Notes: a model not told the origin generated them from the letters alone. A stretch of DNA of 64,000 nucleotides from Cyclobacteriaceae bacterium (GCA_026989505.1 JALSJF010000068.1:24458-88457), one strand, 5' to 3'; numbered from the stretch's first letter, positions 1 to 11,010 are shown. Program-made: numbers and translations.

Positions 1-3000
1 TTGCTCTTATCGGGGTTGGTGTGCTCTTTGCGCAAGTTGGTGAGGTTGATACTGCGTTGCTCGGTGCGGTCGATAACCGCATTTTTGAAATCGTTGCGCT
101 CTTGGGTATCTTCTATGGCCTCCAGGTTGCTTTCCAGGGGGATGTCAGAGTCTAACGGGTTATATTCGGGGGTTATGGTTTTTCTTTCATAGCTGGCAAA
201 TACCGGGATTTTTATCCCTGATTTCGAAGGCAGGAATTTGTCCAGGTTTACATTGCCCGAAACATCGTACTCAAAGGTGGTTTCCTGGGTGCGTTCGGCA
301 ATTTTTGATTGTACATTACCAAAGCCATAGGCGGTGTAGCGTGTAGAGGCCGAAATATTGGCAAAATCGGCCAGTCTGGCGTTGAGGCTGGCATTGCCGG
401 CCCAGCCGGCCTGGCGGTCAAAATCGGTAACCCTGAGTTCATTGGCCCAGATGCATACATCGTAAGCGCTTTCATCGGCACTTTCAGGGTTACGGATACC
501 AATCATTAAACTGGTTATTACACTCATTTTAGGGTTACCAACCACGGTAATTTTATATTGGTTATAGGTGGTGGTAAAGGGCAGGTCCAGGGAAACCCCG
601 GCTGCATTACGCATCGATTTAGCTTTATACAACTCGCCAAAAGGCATGTCTATTTCATTTTCTGTTGGCCATATTTCCCCGGGGCTGCTGGAGTTAAAGG
701 GGGTAATGGTCAGCGGCACTTCTATTTCATAATAATTGTCGAAGCCGGAACTCAGGCGCAGGAAGGCCCGCAGGTCACCACTTTGGGCATTGGGGCTCTG
801 GGCATGGATAAACATCTTCACCCGGCCGTAATTAACCAGGTTAAGGTCAATGTTTTTAAAGGCGGCCCGGGCGTTTTTGTCTTGCAGGTCTTCCACACAA
901 AGTTGCATGGATTGCTCGTTTAAGCGCCTTTCAATAACCGAGGTGTTATCCCGGTCGCGGATAATGCCGGGGGGTAAAACATACGGGATGCCCGACTCGC
1001 CACCCTGGCCGTTTTCTTCTATATTCACTACCGAAATGGTGAATTTGCTGTCTTCCCTCTCCGGGATCTCGTCAAACCGTTTATTCTCCAGGTTGTCCTC
1101 AAAGCGCCTCCACTGTGAGCCTACCAGGCGTAAATTGGCGGTCCTTAACACTACCGGTTGCGACCAGTTGGTAAAATACATCCGTACATAACGGATGGAC
1201 TTAAAACCGCTGATGTTACCCACAATGGCATCGGGTTGCCTTACGGGGATACGAAACAGGTACCAGTTAACCTCATCTCCGTTTTTAACATTCGATACCT
1301 TATCTACAATGTACCCTTCCCCAACCTTTAGTTGCCCCGGGCGCAGGTTAACCCGGTATTCGTAATATTCTTCGAGGTCACCCAGGGTGTTGTCAATGTT
1401 CAGGTCTTCGTTATCGGGCAGGGTAGAGCCCGAAGGCGAATAGGGTAAAACATTATTGCTGAGATCGGGGGAGTTCTCTTCAAGGCCGTTGAAGTTTTTA
1501 TAACGTTCTACAACATTGGCGCCTTTTTGGTCCAGTTCGGGGCCAAGAAAGTAGTTAAAGTTATCGGCTGAGGGGTCGCTTCTTATCTGGTCCACGGCCC
1601 CGGGTGCCAGGTTAGGGGGCAGGTTATTGATAAAATCCGTGAACTTAGTTAGCTCTTCATCGTCAGCAAGGCCGTCCAGGCCGATATCCTGGTTTACCCG
1701 TGCCCCCGGTTCATTGTTAAAGGCGTTGTTAATGTACTGCTGGTTGGTAACAAAGCCCCAGTTGTTTTCGGTAACATTATCGGGGGTTTTTACCCCATCG
1801 GCCGGCAGGCCGTTTTCAAAGGCCATGCGCCTGTCGCGCATCACGTCTTCCGAGACGCTGCCCAGGTTGAATATCAGTTCGCCTCCGGTGAAATTGGGTT
1901 GCGGGTTAGGGCTGCCATCGTCAACCACCCCATACGGGCTGTTAATGAAGGGGTCCATCAGCCAGAACTCAAGGTACTCAATATTTGATTTGTCAAAATC
2001 CACTTCCGAACGAATGGCTGTGGTTATCCCGGCCCAATTGCTTTGGGGGTCTTTTAACTTGCCCTGGGAGGTAAGGTCGGGGTTGTAGTTGTAGGGGCCT
2101 CTTTCGTCAGGGAAATAAGCCAGGTCGAGAATCGGATAGTTGGTGTTTATTACTTCAAGTTGTTTGCCGGGGAATATTTCCTGAGGCTCAATAGGCCGCA
2201 CGTAATGGTTTTTCAAGGCTTCTTCTGAAATGGGTGGTTTTGCCGGCCCCCCGGTACGGTAGAACACATTATCAATAATGTACCAGGCCAGCTTAGCCCT
2301 TTTATACGAAAACCTGAGGTCATCATTGGCCCCCTCGCTCAGGTCAAAACGGTTGTCGGGGGTGGTGGGGGTGGCAGCTACCTTCCACATGATCCAGTTA
2401 CTCAGGCTGAAAGGGGTAACGGTGTTTTCAAAATCATCGATATAGGAAGTGCCCTCACCATTAACAATATTGGAGGTGCCCGGTATTAGCTGGGCAAACT
2501 CCCCGCTGAAAGTGATTTTTGAGGGTTCCTTGGTCTGGATCAACGGCAGGGCATCAATCATTTTGGTCAGGAACCGGGATTCGGTACTATAGTTCATATC
2601 GAACCCGTATTTGGTGTTTTTGGCCGGCTCATTGCCAATGGAAGGCCGGGTGTACAGGGGCCGCTCATAATGATAGAGTACGGTGGCGCCAAGGTTAAAA
2701 TTATCGTTGATCCGGTATTCGGCCCGTGCCCCTACCAGGGTGCGCGACTGGAAATTAAATAAATCGGCTTTTTCGTAGGTTACTTTAATGGTTTTGCCGG
2801 AGTTGATAATGCTTTCGTTAAGGATCTGTACCTTACCAAAGTTATAGTCAACCGTATAGTCAACCCCTTCGGTGAGGGTTATGCCCCCGGCTGTGACCAC
2901 TACCGAGCCTTCGGCAATCTTGATACCGTCTAATAAGATCTCGCTTGACGACCCGGACTTTAACGAGCCGGAGAGGAAATATTTATCTTTGGTCACATCC

Positions 3001-4988
3001 AGGACGGCATCGGCTTTGGTAGTGCCGTACAGGGTATCGTAAACGTAGCGTTGGATAAGTTCTACCTCCCCGGGGTCAAACAAGCTTTTTAAATGACTAC
3101 CGAAAGGTTCGAGCTTAGGGAAAAATATTACTCCTGTGGTGGTGTTAATGGTTACCCCGTCAATAAAGTCGAAATTCCCGTCTTTCGGAGGGTCTCCGTT
3201 AACGTTCAACTGGTCAAGCCCCAATAGTTCAATCAGGGGGATGTCTTTGGTGTTCACGCCTTCGTTCAAATTAGGGTTGTCAAGGCCGGTGCGGTCGTCA
3301 CGGTAGGTAATGCGTAACTGAAACCCTTCCTGGTTTACCTGGCTGGCATTCAGGTTATAGGCATTTTTCATCATCAGGTCCCAGGTAGGTATGCGTTTAT
3401 TGTTTTGGTCGCGGGTGGCAATTTTACTCGGCCGCAGCATCTTCATAAAGATCACTTCGTCCTCGGGGCGGTTGGCATAGTCTTCGGTAAGTTCACCTAC
3501 TTTATAGGTAATACCGTTGTAGCTGTATTCGTAGGCTACGGCCAGCACCTCATCGCTGCTCAGGGGCCGGTTAAGGGTGATATAGCCGAGTTGTTGATGC
3601 ACGGTAAATTCCCGGTCTTCCAGCTTGCGGGCCCCGTTGATTTTGTCATAGTGGGTAGCCTTTACCATATTGAACGGTGATGTGTCAAGGATACCATCAA
3701 TATTGTCAACATTACGGTCCAGGTTAACAATGGCATTAAACAATTGGTTGGCATCGTTGCGGTTGGGCACATCGCCCAGGCCGGGGGCAACCACTCCGTC
3801 AAACGCCTGATAGATAACCTTGCCTTCGGCCAGGTCCATAAAAGCTACGATATTACGTTGCGAACGGGTGTCGTTATTGCGGTTGATAATATACACCTCA
3901 ACCCGGGATATTTGCACCCCGGAGGTAATGCGCGGGATGTTGGCCAGCCATTTCTCATAATTGTCGCGAAAGAAATGGCCGAGGAAAAAGTGCCGGTTTT
4001 CATCGTAATTTGAGGCTTTTATTTCAAACTCACGGCCTTGCACGCCTCCGCCCTCAACCGTTACCTGGTCGCTTTTACCCCGCTGGGTAGAGGCCACCCC
4101 GGTAATGAACAATTTGCCAAACTGCAACTGGGTTTTCACACCAAAGAGGTTTTGGGCCCCGGTCATCAGGCTATTGCTTACCGGCATGGTAACATTGCCC
4201 ACCTCAAGTTTTTTGATGATATCCTCTTCAAAGCCGGTGAATTCTACCTTCAGGTTGTTTTGAAAGTCGAAGGAGTTATTATTATCGAAGTTAGCCGTAA
4301 CTTTTAATTTTTCACCGATTTTGCCTACGACATTCATGCTTATTTGCTGGTCGAACTCAAAGCCGCCATTGCGCTGCTGGGTAATGGGGATGGCGGGATT
4401 GTTGATGCGCTGAAACCGGGCCCCGAAATCCAGGTTTACCATACCCCGCGGGTTGATTTCCACATAGCTGCCGCCAAAAATACGGTCGAATACCGGGCTG
4501 ATGTAAACTTTTGGTATCAGGCGTTTGCTGGTCAGGGCGGTTTCGCCATCTACGGCCACTGCCCGTTCCTGCCAGTAGGCTTTCAGCAGGTCCTTGGTTT
4601 GGTAGGCCGAGTACTCGGCAAACGAAATAGTTGTTGGCGGCCGGTAATCGAAGGTGCCGATTCTTTCAGTGATAGAGAAATTCAGGCCGGTATCCAGCGA
4701 TACAATGCGTTCGAGGTTGCTGGGGTCACCAAATAACAGGGGCGAGTACCCGATGCGGTTAGAAAAAGGATCGCCATAGCGGTCGCGGGGCTCAAAATCG
4801 GGCCGGGTTGAGGGTGTGTAAGGCAGGTTTCGCAGGCTGTCGCTGAGGCGGGTGGCCGGCCGAGGCGGGAGGGTGTCCTGGGCTACGGTGCTTTGCTGGC
4901 CATACGCAACCCTGCTGCCCAGGATAACCAACAGGGTTATTATCCTGACGACAGGTGGTTTCCGGTTATGCAGCGATGTAATTGCCAA
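1..4988 (-). CDS. sprA: SprA, type IX secretion outer-membrane translocon (partial, 3' end off window)
   Basis: SprA forms the very large outer-membrane beta-barrel pore of the type IX secretion system, which exports gliding adhesins and CTD-tagged proteins. About 1,660 N-terminal residues are in the window; family members are usually around 2,300-2,400, so the C-terminus lies to the left. The frame is open throughout. The N-terminus has a basic stretch (HNRKPP), a hydrophobic core (IITLLVILG) and a likely cleavage site near AYGQQ. Downstream are the long acidic beta-rich segments typical of SprA, including motifs like NFDNNNSFDFQNNLKVEFTG. The only start available is TTG at 4988, because an in-frame stop lies four codons upstream and no ATG is near the signal peptide. 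It follows ruvA by 15 bases and is probably cotranscribed with ruvA and maeB. The family call is firm; the exact start is inferred. Confidence 0.93.
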   Translation of the reverse strand, partial: MAITSLHNRKPPVVRIITLLVILGSRVAYGQQSTVAQDTLPPRPATRLSDSLRNLPYTPSTRPDFEPRDRYGDPFSNRIGYSPLLFGDPSNLERIVSLDTGLNFSITERIGTFDYRPPTTISFAEYSAYQTKDLLKAYWQERAVAVDGETALTSKRLIPKVYISPVFDRIFGGSYVEINPRGMVNLDFGARFQRINNPAIPITQQRNGGFEFDQQISMNVVGKIGEKLKVTANFDNNNSFDFQNNLKVEFTGFEEDIIKKLEVGNVTMPVSNSLMTGAQNLFGVKTQLQFGKLFITGVASTQRGKSDQVTVEGGGVQGREFEIKASNYDENRHFFLGHFFRDNYEKWLANIPRITSGVQISRVEVYIINRNNDTRSQRNIVAFMDLAEGKVIYQAFDGVVAPGLGDVPNRNDANQLFNAIVNLDRNVDNIDGILDTSPFNMVKATHYDKINGARKLEDREFTVHQQLGYITLNRPLSSDEVLAVAYEYSYNGITYKVGELTEDYANRPEDEVIFMKMLRPSKIATRDQNNKRIPTWDLMMKNAYNLNASQVNQEGFQLRITYRDDRTGLDNPNLNEGVNTKDIPLIELLGLDQLNVNGDPPKDGNFDFIDGVTINTTTGVIFFPKLEPFGSHLKSLFDPGEVELIQRYVYDTLYGTTKADAVLDVTKDKYFLSGSLKSGSSSEILLDGIKIAEGSVVVTAGGITLTEGVDYTVDYNFGKVQILNESIINSGKTIKVTYEKADLFNFQSRTLVGARAEYRINDNFNLGATVLYHYERPLYTRPSIGNEPAKNTKYGFDMNYSTESRFLTKMIDALPLIQTKEPSKITFSGEFAQLIPGTSNIVNGEGTSYIDDFENTVTPFSLSNWIMWKVAATPTTPDNRFDLSEGANDDLRFSYKRAKLAWYIIDNVFYRTGGPAKPPISEEALKNHYVRPIEPQEIFPGKQLEVINTNYPILDLAYFPDERGPYNYNPDLTSQGKLKDPQSNWAGITTAIRSEVDFDKSNIEYLEFWLMDPFINSPYGVVDDGSPNPQPNFTGGELIFNLGSVSEDVMRDRRMAFENGLPADGVKTPDNVTENNWGFVTNQQYINNAFNNEPGARVNQDIGLDGLADDEELTKFTDFINNLPPNLAPGAVDQIRSDPSADNFNYFLGPELDQKGANVVERYKNFNGLEENSPDLSNNVLPYSPSGSTLPDNEDLNIDNTLGDLEEYYEYRVNLRPGQLKVGEGYIVDKVSNVKNGDEVNWYLFRIPVRQPDAIVGNISGFKSIRYVRMYFTNWSQPVVLRTANLRLVGSQWRRFEDNLENKRFDEIPEREDSKFTISVVNIEENGQGGESGIPYVLPPGIIRDRDNTSVIERRLNEQSMQLCVEDLQDKNARAAFKNIDLNLVNYGRVKMFIHAQSPNAQSGDLRAFLRLSSGFDNYYEIEVPLTITPFNSSSPGEIWPTENEIDMPFGELYKAKSMRNAAGVSLDLPFTTTYNQYKITVVGNPKMSVITSLMIGIRNPESADESAYDVCIWANELRVTDFDRQAGWAGNASLNARLADFANISASTRYTAYGFGNVQSKIAERTQETTFEYDVSGNVNLDKFLPSKSGIKIPVFASYERKTITPEYNPLDSDIPLESNLEAIEDTQERNDFKNAVIDRTEQRSINLTNLRKEHTNPDKS

Positions 4989-5003
4989 CGGTGGTTAAGT
5001 GCG

Positions 5004-5597
5004 TTAAGAAGCTTGTAATGACCGTTTAATTAACTCTTCCAAAGTAATATTCCCCTCCGACCTTCGCAGGACCGCCTCAATGCTTTTTTGGGCGGTACTT
5101 TTGTTAATTCCCAGCATTACCAATGCTGACAACGCTTCGCTACGCAAATTATTATCAAAATTACCCGAAATCTGGCGGGTATCGGCAGCAAAACCTTCTT
5201 TCCTGATTTTATCTTTTAGCTCGAGGATCACCCGCTGGGCGGTTTTGGCGCCTATGCCTTTAATTTTTTGGATGGCGGCCACGTCTTCGGCCACAATGGC
5301 GGCTTTAAGCTCATTGGTGGTCATCGAAGACTGCATAATAATGCCGGTGCTGGGGCCGATACCGGAAACGGAAATCAAATCCATAAAAAATAGTTTATCT
5401 GCTTCGGTTAAAAACCCGTACAATGCCTGGCTGTCTTCCTTTACATGGAAGTAAGTGTACAGCATACAGGCTTCTTCATCTTTAATTTTACCATAGGTAG
5501 CCAGGGAAATAAAAACGTGATAGCCGATGCCATTCACCTCAATTACCACATGGGTGGCTTCTTTTTGTACTAACCTTCCTTTTACAAACGCAATCAT
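5004..5597 (-). CDS. ruvA: Holliday junction branch migration protein RuvA
   Basis: RuvA (197 aa) binds four-way DNA junctions and loads the RuvB helicase for branch migration during recombinational repair. The N-terminus ([20 protein letters not shown]) matches the OB-fold domain I. Two helix-hairpin-helix motifs are visible: GIGPSTG near residue 80 and [20 protein letters not shown] near residue 112. The last 45 residues form the RuvB-binding domain III. Length is normal for the family. The ATG overlaps the TGA of maeB in an ATGA, so the two genes are probably translationally coupled, with sprA following. Confidence 0.97.
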   Translation of the reverse strand: MIAFVKGRLVQKEATHVVIEVNGIGYHVFISLATYGKIKDEEACMLYTYFHVKEDSQALYGFLTEADKLFFMDLISVSGIGPSTGIIMQSSMTTNELKAAIVAEDVAAIQKIKGIGAKTAQRVILELKDKIRKEGFAADTRQISGNFDNNLRSEALSALVMLGINKSTAQKSIEAVLRRSEGNITLEELIKRSLQAS

Positions 5598-7876
5598 TTA
5601 GCGGTTTTAGTCAATATTTGTGAATGAATTACGGCAATGGCAGCAATATTAACAATTTCCCGGATAGAACTGCCAAGTTGCAGGATATGAACCGGTTTTT
5701 TCATGCCGGTAAGAATTGGCCCGATGGCGTGGGCGCCCCCCAGTTCCATCACCAGCTTATAGGCAATATTGCCGGAGGCCAGGTCGGGGAACACCAGGGT
5801 GTTGGCCCCGGTAGCGGCCAGATGGCTGAAAGGGTACATCTCTTGTTGCAATTCTTTGTTTACGGCAATATTGGCTTGTATATCGCCATCAATTACCAGG
5901 TCGGGAAACTTCTTCCGCGCCAGTTCCACGGCTTTCCGGGCCTTGGCGGGCACTTCTCCTTTGGCTGAGCCAAAATTACTGTAGGAGAGCACGGCTACCC
6001 GCGGTTCTTCATAAAATATTTTTACGGCCCGGGCGGTAAGGTCAATGATTTCTACCAGCTCTTCGGCACTGGGGTTTTCCTGCACGGTGGTATCGGCAAA
6101 AAAGTAATTTTTGTCTTTGCGGGAAACAATAAACATCCCCGACACTTTTTTGTACCCCTCGGCCACCCCGGTGATTTGCAGGGCGGGGATCAGCGATTTG
6201 GAATACTCTTTGGTCAGGCCGGTAACCAGGGCATCGCCATGGCCTTCGTGCAGCATCATGTTGCCGAAGTAATTCCGGCTTTGCATGAGCTTATAACATT
6301 CTTCATAGGTAAGCCCTTTGCGTTTACGCATGTGGTAAAAAAGTTGTGCATAGTGCCGCAGGGTAGGTTCGTTGGCGGGCTCGCTCAGGTCAAGGATTTC
6401 ACAATGGGTCATTTCAATGTGATGTTCAGCGCAGATGGCCTTGATTTTATCCCTTTTACCCAATAAAACCGGTTCGCCAATGCCTTCGGCTTTGAGGGTT
6501 TCGGCTGCCTTAATGATTTTATAATTGTCGCCTTCGGTGAAGATAATCCTCTTAGGGTTATTCCTGGCGCGGGAAATAACCCCCATCATCAGCTTGTGGT
6601 CGTTGCCCAATCTGGTTTGCAGTTCCTGGTCATACATTTCCCAATCCTCAATAACCTTACGCGCCACCCCGGTGCTGATGGCGGCTTTGGCCACGGCCGG
6701 GGAAACGGTGGAAATTAAGCGAGGGTCGAGTGGTTTGGGGATTAAATATTGTTTGCCAAACGACATATTCTTGTTGTTGTAGGCCCTTTTTACAATTTCG
6801 GGAACGGGCTCCTTGGCCAGCTCGGCCAGCGCTTTTACGGCCGCCAGTTTCATCTCTTCGTTGATGGTGGTGGCCCGCACGTCCAGGGCGCCACGGAAAA
6901 TGTAAGGGAACCCCAAAACATTATTTACCTGGTTGGGGTGGTCGGACCGGCCGGTAGCCATGATCAGGTCTTTACGTACCCCAACAGCCAGTGCATAGTC
7001 AATTTCGGGATTGGGGTTGGCCAGGGCAAAAACTATTGGGTTGGCCGCCATGGCCTGCAGGTGTTCTGCAGTGAGCACATCAGCTACCGAAAGGCCGATA
7101 AACACATCGGCACCCTGCATAATTTCCGACAAGGTTTTGGCTTTGGTTTCCCGGGCAAATTGTTTTTTTGCCGGGGGCAGTTCGGCCCTGTCGGTAGTGA
7201 TAACCCCCTTGCTGTCCAGCATAAAAAGGTTTTCCTCCTGCAGGCCGAGCGAGAAGTATAGCCGGGCACAGGAAATGGCTGCCGCCCCGGCCCCGTTAAC
7301 CACTACCTTTACTTCGTTAATCTTTTTGTTGACCAGTTCAAGGGCATTTAGTAAGCCGGCAGCAGAGATGATGGCCGTACCATGCTGGTCATCGTGCATC
7401 ACCGGGATATTCATTGCCTCGCGTAATTCCTGCTCAATTTTAAAACTTTCCGGGGCTTTGATGTCTTCTAAGTTGATACCGCCAAAAGTGGGCTCCATGG
7501 CTTTTACAATGCGGATGAACGCATCGGGGTCGGTGGTGTCCAGTTCAATATCAAACACATCTATGCCGGCAAATTTTTTAAAGAGCACGCCTTTGCCTTC
7601 CATCACCGGTTTGGCGGCATCGGGGCCGATATTGCCCAGCCCCAACACGGCCGTGCCATTGGTGACCACGCCAACCAGGTTGCCTTTGGCGGTATAGCGG
7701 TACACGTCTTCTTTGTTCTTTTCAATGGCCTTACAGGGTACGGCTACCCCCGGGGAGTAGGCCAGCGCCAGGTCGAGCTGGGAACTGAGCACTTTGGTAG
7801 GCACCACCTCGATTTTTCCGGGTTGGTCGAATTCATGATAATCAAGGGCATCTTTTTCATTTATATCGAGCTTCAT
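5594..7876 (-). CDS. maeB: NADP-dependent malic enzyme with C-terminal phosphotransacetylase-like domain
   Basis: Oxidative decarboxylation of malate to pyruvate with NADP, supplying NADPH and pyruvate from the TCA cycle. This is the long MaeB form. The malic enzyme part spans about residues 1-420, with [16 protein letters not shown] near the N-terminus, the metal/substrate segment [15 protein letters not shown] and the nucleotide-binding [15 protein letters not shown]. The phosphotransacetylase-like part runs from about 425 to 760; in this class it is thought to be regulatory (acetyl-CoA sensing) rather than a working Pta. The open frame could start 9 codons earlier, but [15 protein letters not shown] is the family N-terminus, so ATG 7876 is chosen. 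Its stop overlaps the ruvA start by 4 bases. Confidence 0.95.
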   Translation of the reverse strand: MKLDINEKDALDYHEFDQPGKIEVVPTKVLSSQLDLALAYSPGVAVPCKAIEKNKEDVYRYTAKGNLVGVVTNGTAVLGLGNIGPDAAKPVMEGKGVLFKKFAGIDVFDIELDTTDPDAFIRIVKAMEPTFGGINLEDIKAPESFKIEQELREAMNIPVMHDDQHGTAIISAAGLLNALELVNKKINEVKVVVNGAGAAAISCARLYFSLGLQEENLFMLDSKGVITTDRAELPPAKKQFARETKAKTLSEIMQGADVFIGLSVADVLTAEHLQAMAANPIVFALANPNPEIDYALAVGVRKDLIMATGRSDHPNQVNNVLGFPYIFRGALDVRATTINEEMKLAAVKALAELAKEPVPEIVKRAYNNKNMSFGKQYLIPKPLDPRLISTVSPAVAKAAISTGVARKVIEDWEMYDQELQTRLGNDHKLMMGVISRARNNPKRIIFTEGDNYKIIKAAETLKAEGIGEPVLLGKRDKIKAICAEHHIEMTHCEILDLSEPANEPTLRHYAQLFYHMRKRKGLTYEECYKLMQSRNYFGNMMLHEGHGDALVTGLTKEYSKSLIPALQITGVAEGYKKVSGMFIVSRKDKNYFFADTTVQENPSAEELVEIIDLTARAVKIFYEEPRVAVLSYSNFGSAKGEVPAKARKAVELARKKFPDLVIDGDIQANIAVNKELQQEMYPFSHLAATGANTLVFPDLASGNIAYKLVMELGGAHAIGPILTGMKKPVHILQLGSSIREIVNIAAIAVIHSQILTKTAK

Positions 7877-8015
7877 GGTAGTTAGTGTTTTTAGTGCAGG
7901 CAACAGCTTACCGGTACACCATAAATGAATTTACGCAAAAAGTTGCCCGCATACCTTAATGAGGGCAATACTATCCGGTAGTTATGCGGATAACCTATAA
8001 TAAGAGGCGAAAAAT

Positions 8016-9110
8016 TTACGTTTTGGCCTCTTGTTTTTCTTTTTTTTCGGCAGTGCTAAAGGTTTTTAAAATAACTTCGAGTTCACGCAGGGCCTCACGT
8101 TTTTTACGTCCGGGGCTGGCTACAAAGCCATCCAGGTAATAAAGCCTGTTGGTGCCGGGGTCAACAAAAACATAGCTGATAAACGACCCGCCCAGGTTGA
8201 TGCCGGTTTGCCAGATGCCCCGGATATGTTTGGCATATTGCCCCTGGAATTTTGTGGTAGTATAAATAGTTTCTATATGCAGGGTATCCACCCGCATATA
8301 GGTGTCGGGGTCGGCCGGGTCTTCAAAGATATTGTAGCGGGTTATGCTGTCGCGCAGGCCAATCAGGTTGTGGTTCTTAAAGATATCTTCGCTGGTATAA
8401 TCTCGGTAGGCAACAAAAATATTTTTATCTATCTCGCCTACGTTGCGTATCCAGAAAAAGGCTGAATCATGGGCTTCAATACGGTAGCCGTTGGGCACCC
8501 GCAGCGAAAATCCATAGGTTTTGCGCGTATATTCGCCTACGGCTTTTTCTTCCTTAGCCTTGTACAGGGCCTTGAAAAGCCGTTCATTTTCTTTTTGATT
8601 GAAGAAGTTTTGGATGGTAGCTTTATTGTTCCTTATTTTTTCGGCCAGGCCCTTCTCCGTAGCCGAAAAAAGATAAAGCACATCCTGGCCCGCGGCATAG
8701 ATGTCTTTTTGCGAGATAATAAATTTGTCAGGGTGTTCCTGGATATAATTTTTGGTCATAAAATTTCTTACCGTGGTGCCCCCCTGGGTTTTGCTGTCGA
8801 GGGTGGCCACAAAAATTACATTGCGGGCTTTGTTTAAAACCGAGTTAAACAGGGTGGGCTCAATATAACGTACGGTAAAAAGTTTTTCGGGCCGTGCTAC
8901 CCCGGGCAGGTCGGCTTCCAGGGTTTCCCGCAGGGCATCGCCTAGTTCCCCCTGCCATTGCAGGGAGTCGATGACCAGGATGATTTCGCCCGGTTTGCCG
9001 GAAGCGTTCACCAGCAATCTTTGTGATCCTTCTTCCAGGTCACAAGCAAACATGAGGCTGCTGAGCCCCAGCAGCACTATACACTTTAACGTTGGAGTCA
9101 TTTTTCGCAT
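8016..9110 (-). CDS. DUF4837 family lipoprotein
   Basis: A Bacteroidota-specific lipoprotein of unknown function. The signal sequence (MRKMTPTLKCIVLLGL) ends in a lipobox-like SLMFAC, so the mature protein should be lipidated on the Cys and anchored in the envelope. The body (PGEIILVIDSLQWQGELG, then RNVIFVATLD) matches what I recall of DUF4837. An in-frame start 39 bases upstream (9149) would place it 3 bases after the preceding transglycosylase gene, but would put extra hydrophobic residues before the signal peptide; 9110 or 9101 fits the lipoprotein signal better. It probably forms a unit with the MltD-like gene. Confidence 0.85.
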   Translation of the reverse strand: MRKMTPTLKCIVLLGLSSLMFACDLEEGSQRLLVNASGKPGEIILVIDSLQWQGELGDALRETLEADLPGVARPEKLFTVRYIEPTLFNSVLNKARNVIFVATLDSKTQGGTTVRNFMTKNYIQEHPDKFIISQKDIYAAGQDVLYLFSATEKGLAEKIRNNKATIQNFFNQKENERLFKALYKAKEEKAVGEYTRKTYGFSLRVPNGYRIEAHDSAFFWIRNVGEIDKNIFVAYRDYTSEDIFKNHNLIGLRDSITRYNIFEDPADPDTYMRVDTLHIETIYTTTKFQGQYAKHIRGIWQTGINLGGSFISYVFVDPGTNRLYYLDGFVASPGRKKREALRELEVILKTFSTAEKKEKQEAKT

Positions 9111-9152
9111 AACCAGAATTTTGGATATAAAGATAATAAAATAGTGCATAGA

Positions 9153-10496
9153 TTAGCCAATTATCAGCTTTTGACCCGGCTTAATTTTCGAGTTTTTCAA
9201 GTTATTGAGTTTTTTAATCTTCTCAATATCAAGTCCTTCGTATTTTTTGGCGATATCCCACAGGGTGTCGCCCGGTTGTACGGTGTAAATTTTTTTACCC
9301 GCATAGTCAAGGGTAACAGGGGCAGCCGGCTTTTTTTTGGCCACGGCTACCGGCCGGGTGCCCGGATATACCCAAATGTTCAACCGTTGGCCGATCCTGA
9401 TCATATTGCCCCGCAGGTGGTTCCATTTCCTGATGTCGGATACCCTGACCCGGTACCGTTGGGCAATGGTACCCAGCACATCACCACTTTTCACCCGATA
9501 GACGACCCGCTCACGGCCAAACGTGCTGCCCACCGAGTTGCGGGCCTGGTATTCAAGCTCTTTTTTACCTTCGGCTGCGGCCAGCAATAAAATTGAATCG
9601 CGCTGGTTATGGAACCGGGGCAGCACATCTACCGGCAGGTTAACCGGATAAAAGCGGTTGTTGGTTTTGATGCCGTACCGTTTCAGGTTGGGGTTTAACT
9701 TTTTCAGGTCATCATAACACAGGCCGAGGTGGCTGGCCAGTAGTTTCAGGTTGACAAACCCTTTTACCAAAATGGTGTCAGAGGCCATCCGGTAGTGTGG
9801 TGCAGCGGGCAGCAGGTTGTGCTCTTCGGCATACGTAAAGGCGTAAACGATAGCTACATATTGCGGTACATACGAGCGGGTTTCCCGGGGCAGGTAGCGG
9901 TAAATCTCCCAGAATTTTTTCTTGTAGCCCGACCTGCGGATGGCTTTGCGCACGTTGCCGGGGCCCGAATTGTAGGCGGCCAGGGCCAGTTCCCAGTCGC
10001 CAAACATGGTATAAAGCTGGCTGAGGTACTGGCAGGCGGCAGCCGTAGCCTTGTAGGGGTCAAAGCGCTCATCTATATACCAGTCCTGGTGCAGTTTGTA
10101 CGACCGGCCGGTGTAGGGCATAAACTGCCACAAGCCCCCGGCCCCGGCCCGCGATATGGCCTGGGCATTCAGCCCCGACTCCACGATGGCGAGGTACTTA
10201 AGCTCATCGGGCAGGTTATATTTGGCCAGGTACTTTTCTATGATGGGAAAATACAGGCTGCTGCGGGCAATTACTTCTTTGGTGTAAGACCGGTTCCGGA
10301 CAATGAAGTAATCGATAAAAGAATAGACTTGCTCATTAAATTCCAGGGGCACTTCCCCCTGCACACAACTAAGGCGGTCGGCCACCAGGTCATAGGTGTA
10401 GTTTTCCGGGTAGGCATCATACGGCTGGGCTTCGGTTTCCTGGGCCTGTGTGGCGCTGCCTGCCAGCCATAAAACAATAAGCAGTCCTGCTCTCAT
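9153..10496 (-). CDS. MltD-like membrane-bound lytic murein transglycosylase with two LysM domains
   Basis: Predicted to cleave the glycan strands of peptidoglycan in the periplasm. Order: signal peptide (MRAGLLIVLWLAGSATQAQ), SLT/GH23 domain at about residues 80-250, then two C-terminal LysM repeats that bind peptidoglycan. The catalytic Glu is in AIVESGLNAQAISRAGAGG, followed by the family motifs GLWQFMPYTGR and AAYNSGPGNVRKA. LysM1 starts YRVKSGDVLGTIAQRY and LysM2 starts YTVQPGDTLWDIAKKY. At 447 aa it is a normal MltD-type length. The DUF4837 gene follows directly. Confidence 0.93.
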   Translation of the reverse strand: MRAGLLIVLWLAGSATQAQETEAQPYDAYPENYTYDLVADRLSCVQGEVPLEFNEQVYSFIDYFIVRNRSYTKEVIARSSLYFPIIEKYLAKYNLPDELKYLAIVESGLNAQAISRAGAGGLWQFMPYTGRSYKLHQDWYIDERFDPYKATAAACQYLSQLYTMFGDWELALAAYNSGPGNVRKAIRRSGYKKKFWEIYRYLPRETRSYVPQYVAIVYAFTYAEEHNLLPAAPHYRMASDTILVKGFVNLKLLASHLGLCYDDLKKLNPNLKRYGIKTNNRFYPVNLPVDVLPRFHNQRDSILLLAAAEGKKELEYQARNSVGSTFGRERVVYRVKSGDVLGTIAQRYRVRVSDIRKWNHLRGNMIRIGQRLNIWVYPGTRPVAVAKKKPAAPVTLDYAGKKIYTVQPGDTLWDIAKKYEGLDIEKIKKLNNLKNSKIKPGQKLIIG

Positions 10497-10727
10497 AAAT
10501 TTTTAACTTTCCGGTGTTGCCCTGTAGTAGTTAACGAAATAATTGCCTGATCATTGAAAAAAAACCCTGCCGGTAATATTTTATTCCTGCCTACTGTAAA
10601 AACAAGCTTATTTCCCGCTGTGGTTACGGTTAGCATAAAGCGTAACCCGGTAAAAACGACAAACCGCACTGACCCTTATGGCTAATGGCCGGGGATTGGC
10701 AGGCAAAAGGCATTGTTGCAATGCTGC

Positions 10728-10925
10728 TTACTTGCTGTCATCTTTGATGCCACCTTCTTCGATCTCGTCTTTGATTTCTTTGGTAGCATCTTTAAACTCT
10801 CTGATTCCACGGCCCATACCTCTGGCAAGCTCAGGGATTTTTTTTGCCCCAAACAGCAACAGGATTGCGAAAAGAACGATAAATACTTCAGGGCCACCCA
10901 ATGTAAATGCGAATAGTGTTTGCAT
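10728..10925 (-). CDS. tatA: Sec-independent protein translocase subunit TatA
   Basis: A 65-residue TatA/Hcf106 protein for export of folded proteins across the inner membrane. It has one N-terminal membrane helix (GGPEVFIVLFAILLLFGAKK), the hinge followed by the amphipathic helix ELARGMGRGIREFKDATKE, and a short acidic/lysine-rich tail. Length and pattern match TatA rather than TatB. No tatB or tatC lies nearby, as is common in Bacteroidota. It follows the EnvC-like gene after 85 bases, which contain a possible promoter of its own. Confidence 0.94.
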   Translation of the reverse strand: MQTLFAFTLGGPEVFIVLFAILLLFGAKKIPELARGMGRGIREFKDATKEIKDEIEEGGIKDDSK

Positions 10926-10950
10926 TAGTCCACAGTTTAAAATTCAAGCG

Positions 10951-10978
10951 TAAAGATAACGATTTCTTGTCTAAACAA
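10951..10978 (-). promoter_or_regulatory. candidate tatA promoter
   Basis: On the minus strand TTG (10978-10976) is followed after 17 bases by TATCTTTA (10958-10951), close to the Bacteroidota sigma-A pattern TTTG-N19-TAnnTTTG. It sits 26 bases before the tatA ATG. The spacing is a little short and the last base deviates, so this is only plausible. Confidence 0.35.
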
Positions 10979-11010
10979 GGTTAAAATACTTTTTTTGCTG
11001 TAAAAAGCTG

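Noticed and set aside
1627..2088. 153-residue plus-strand frame, and several others, opposite sprA
   Set aside because: They lie wholly antisense to a clearly coding gene and have no recognisable motifs.
6749..7697. Two long plus-strand frames opposite maeB
   Set aside because: Antisense shadows of a conserved gene; no family features.
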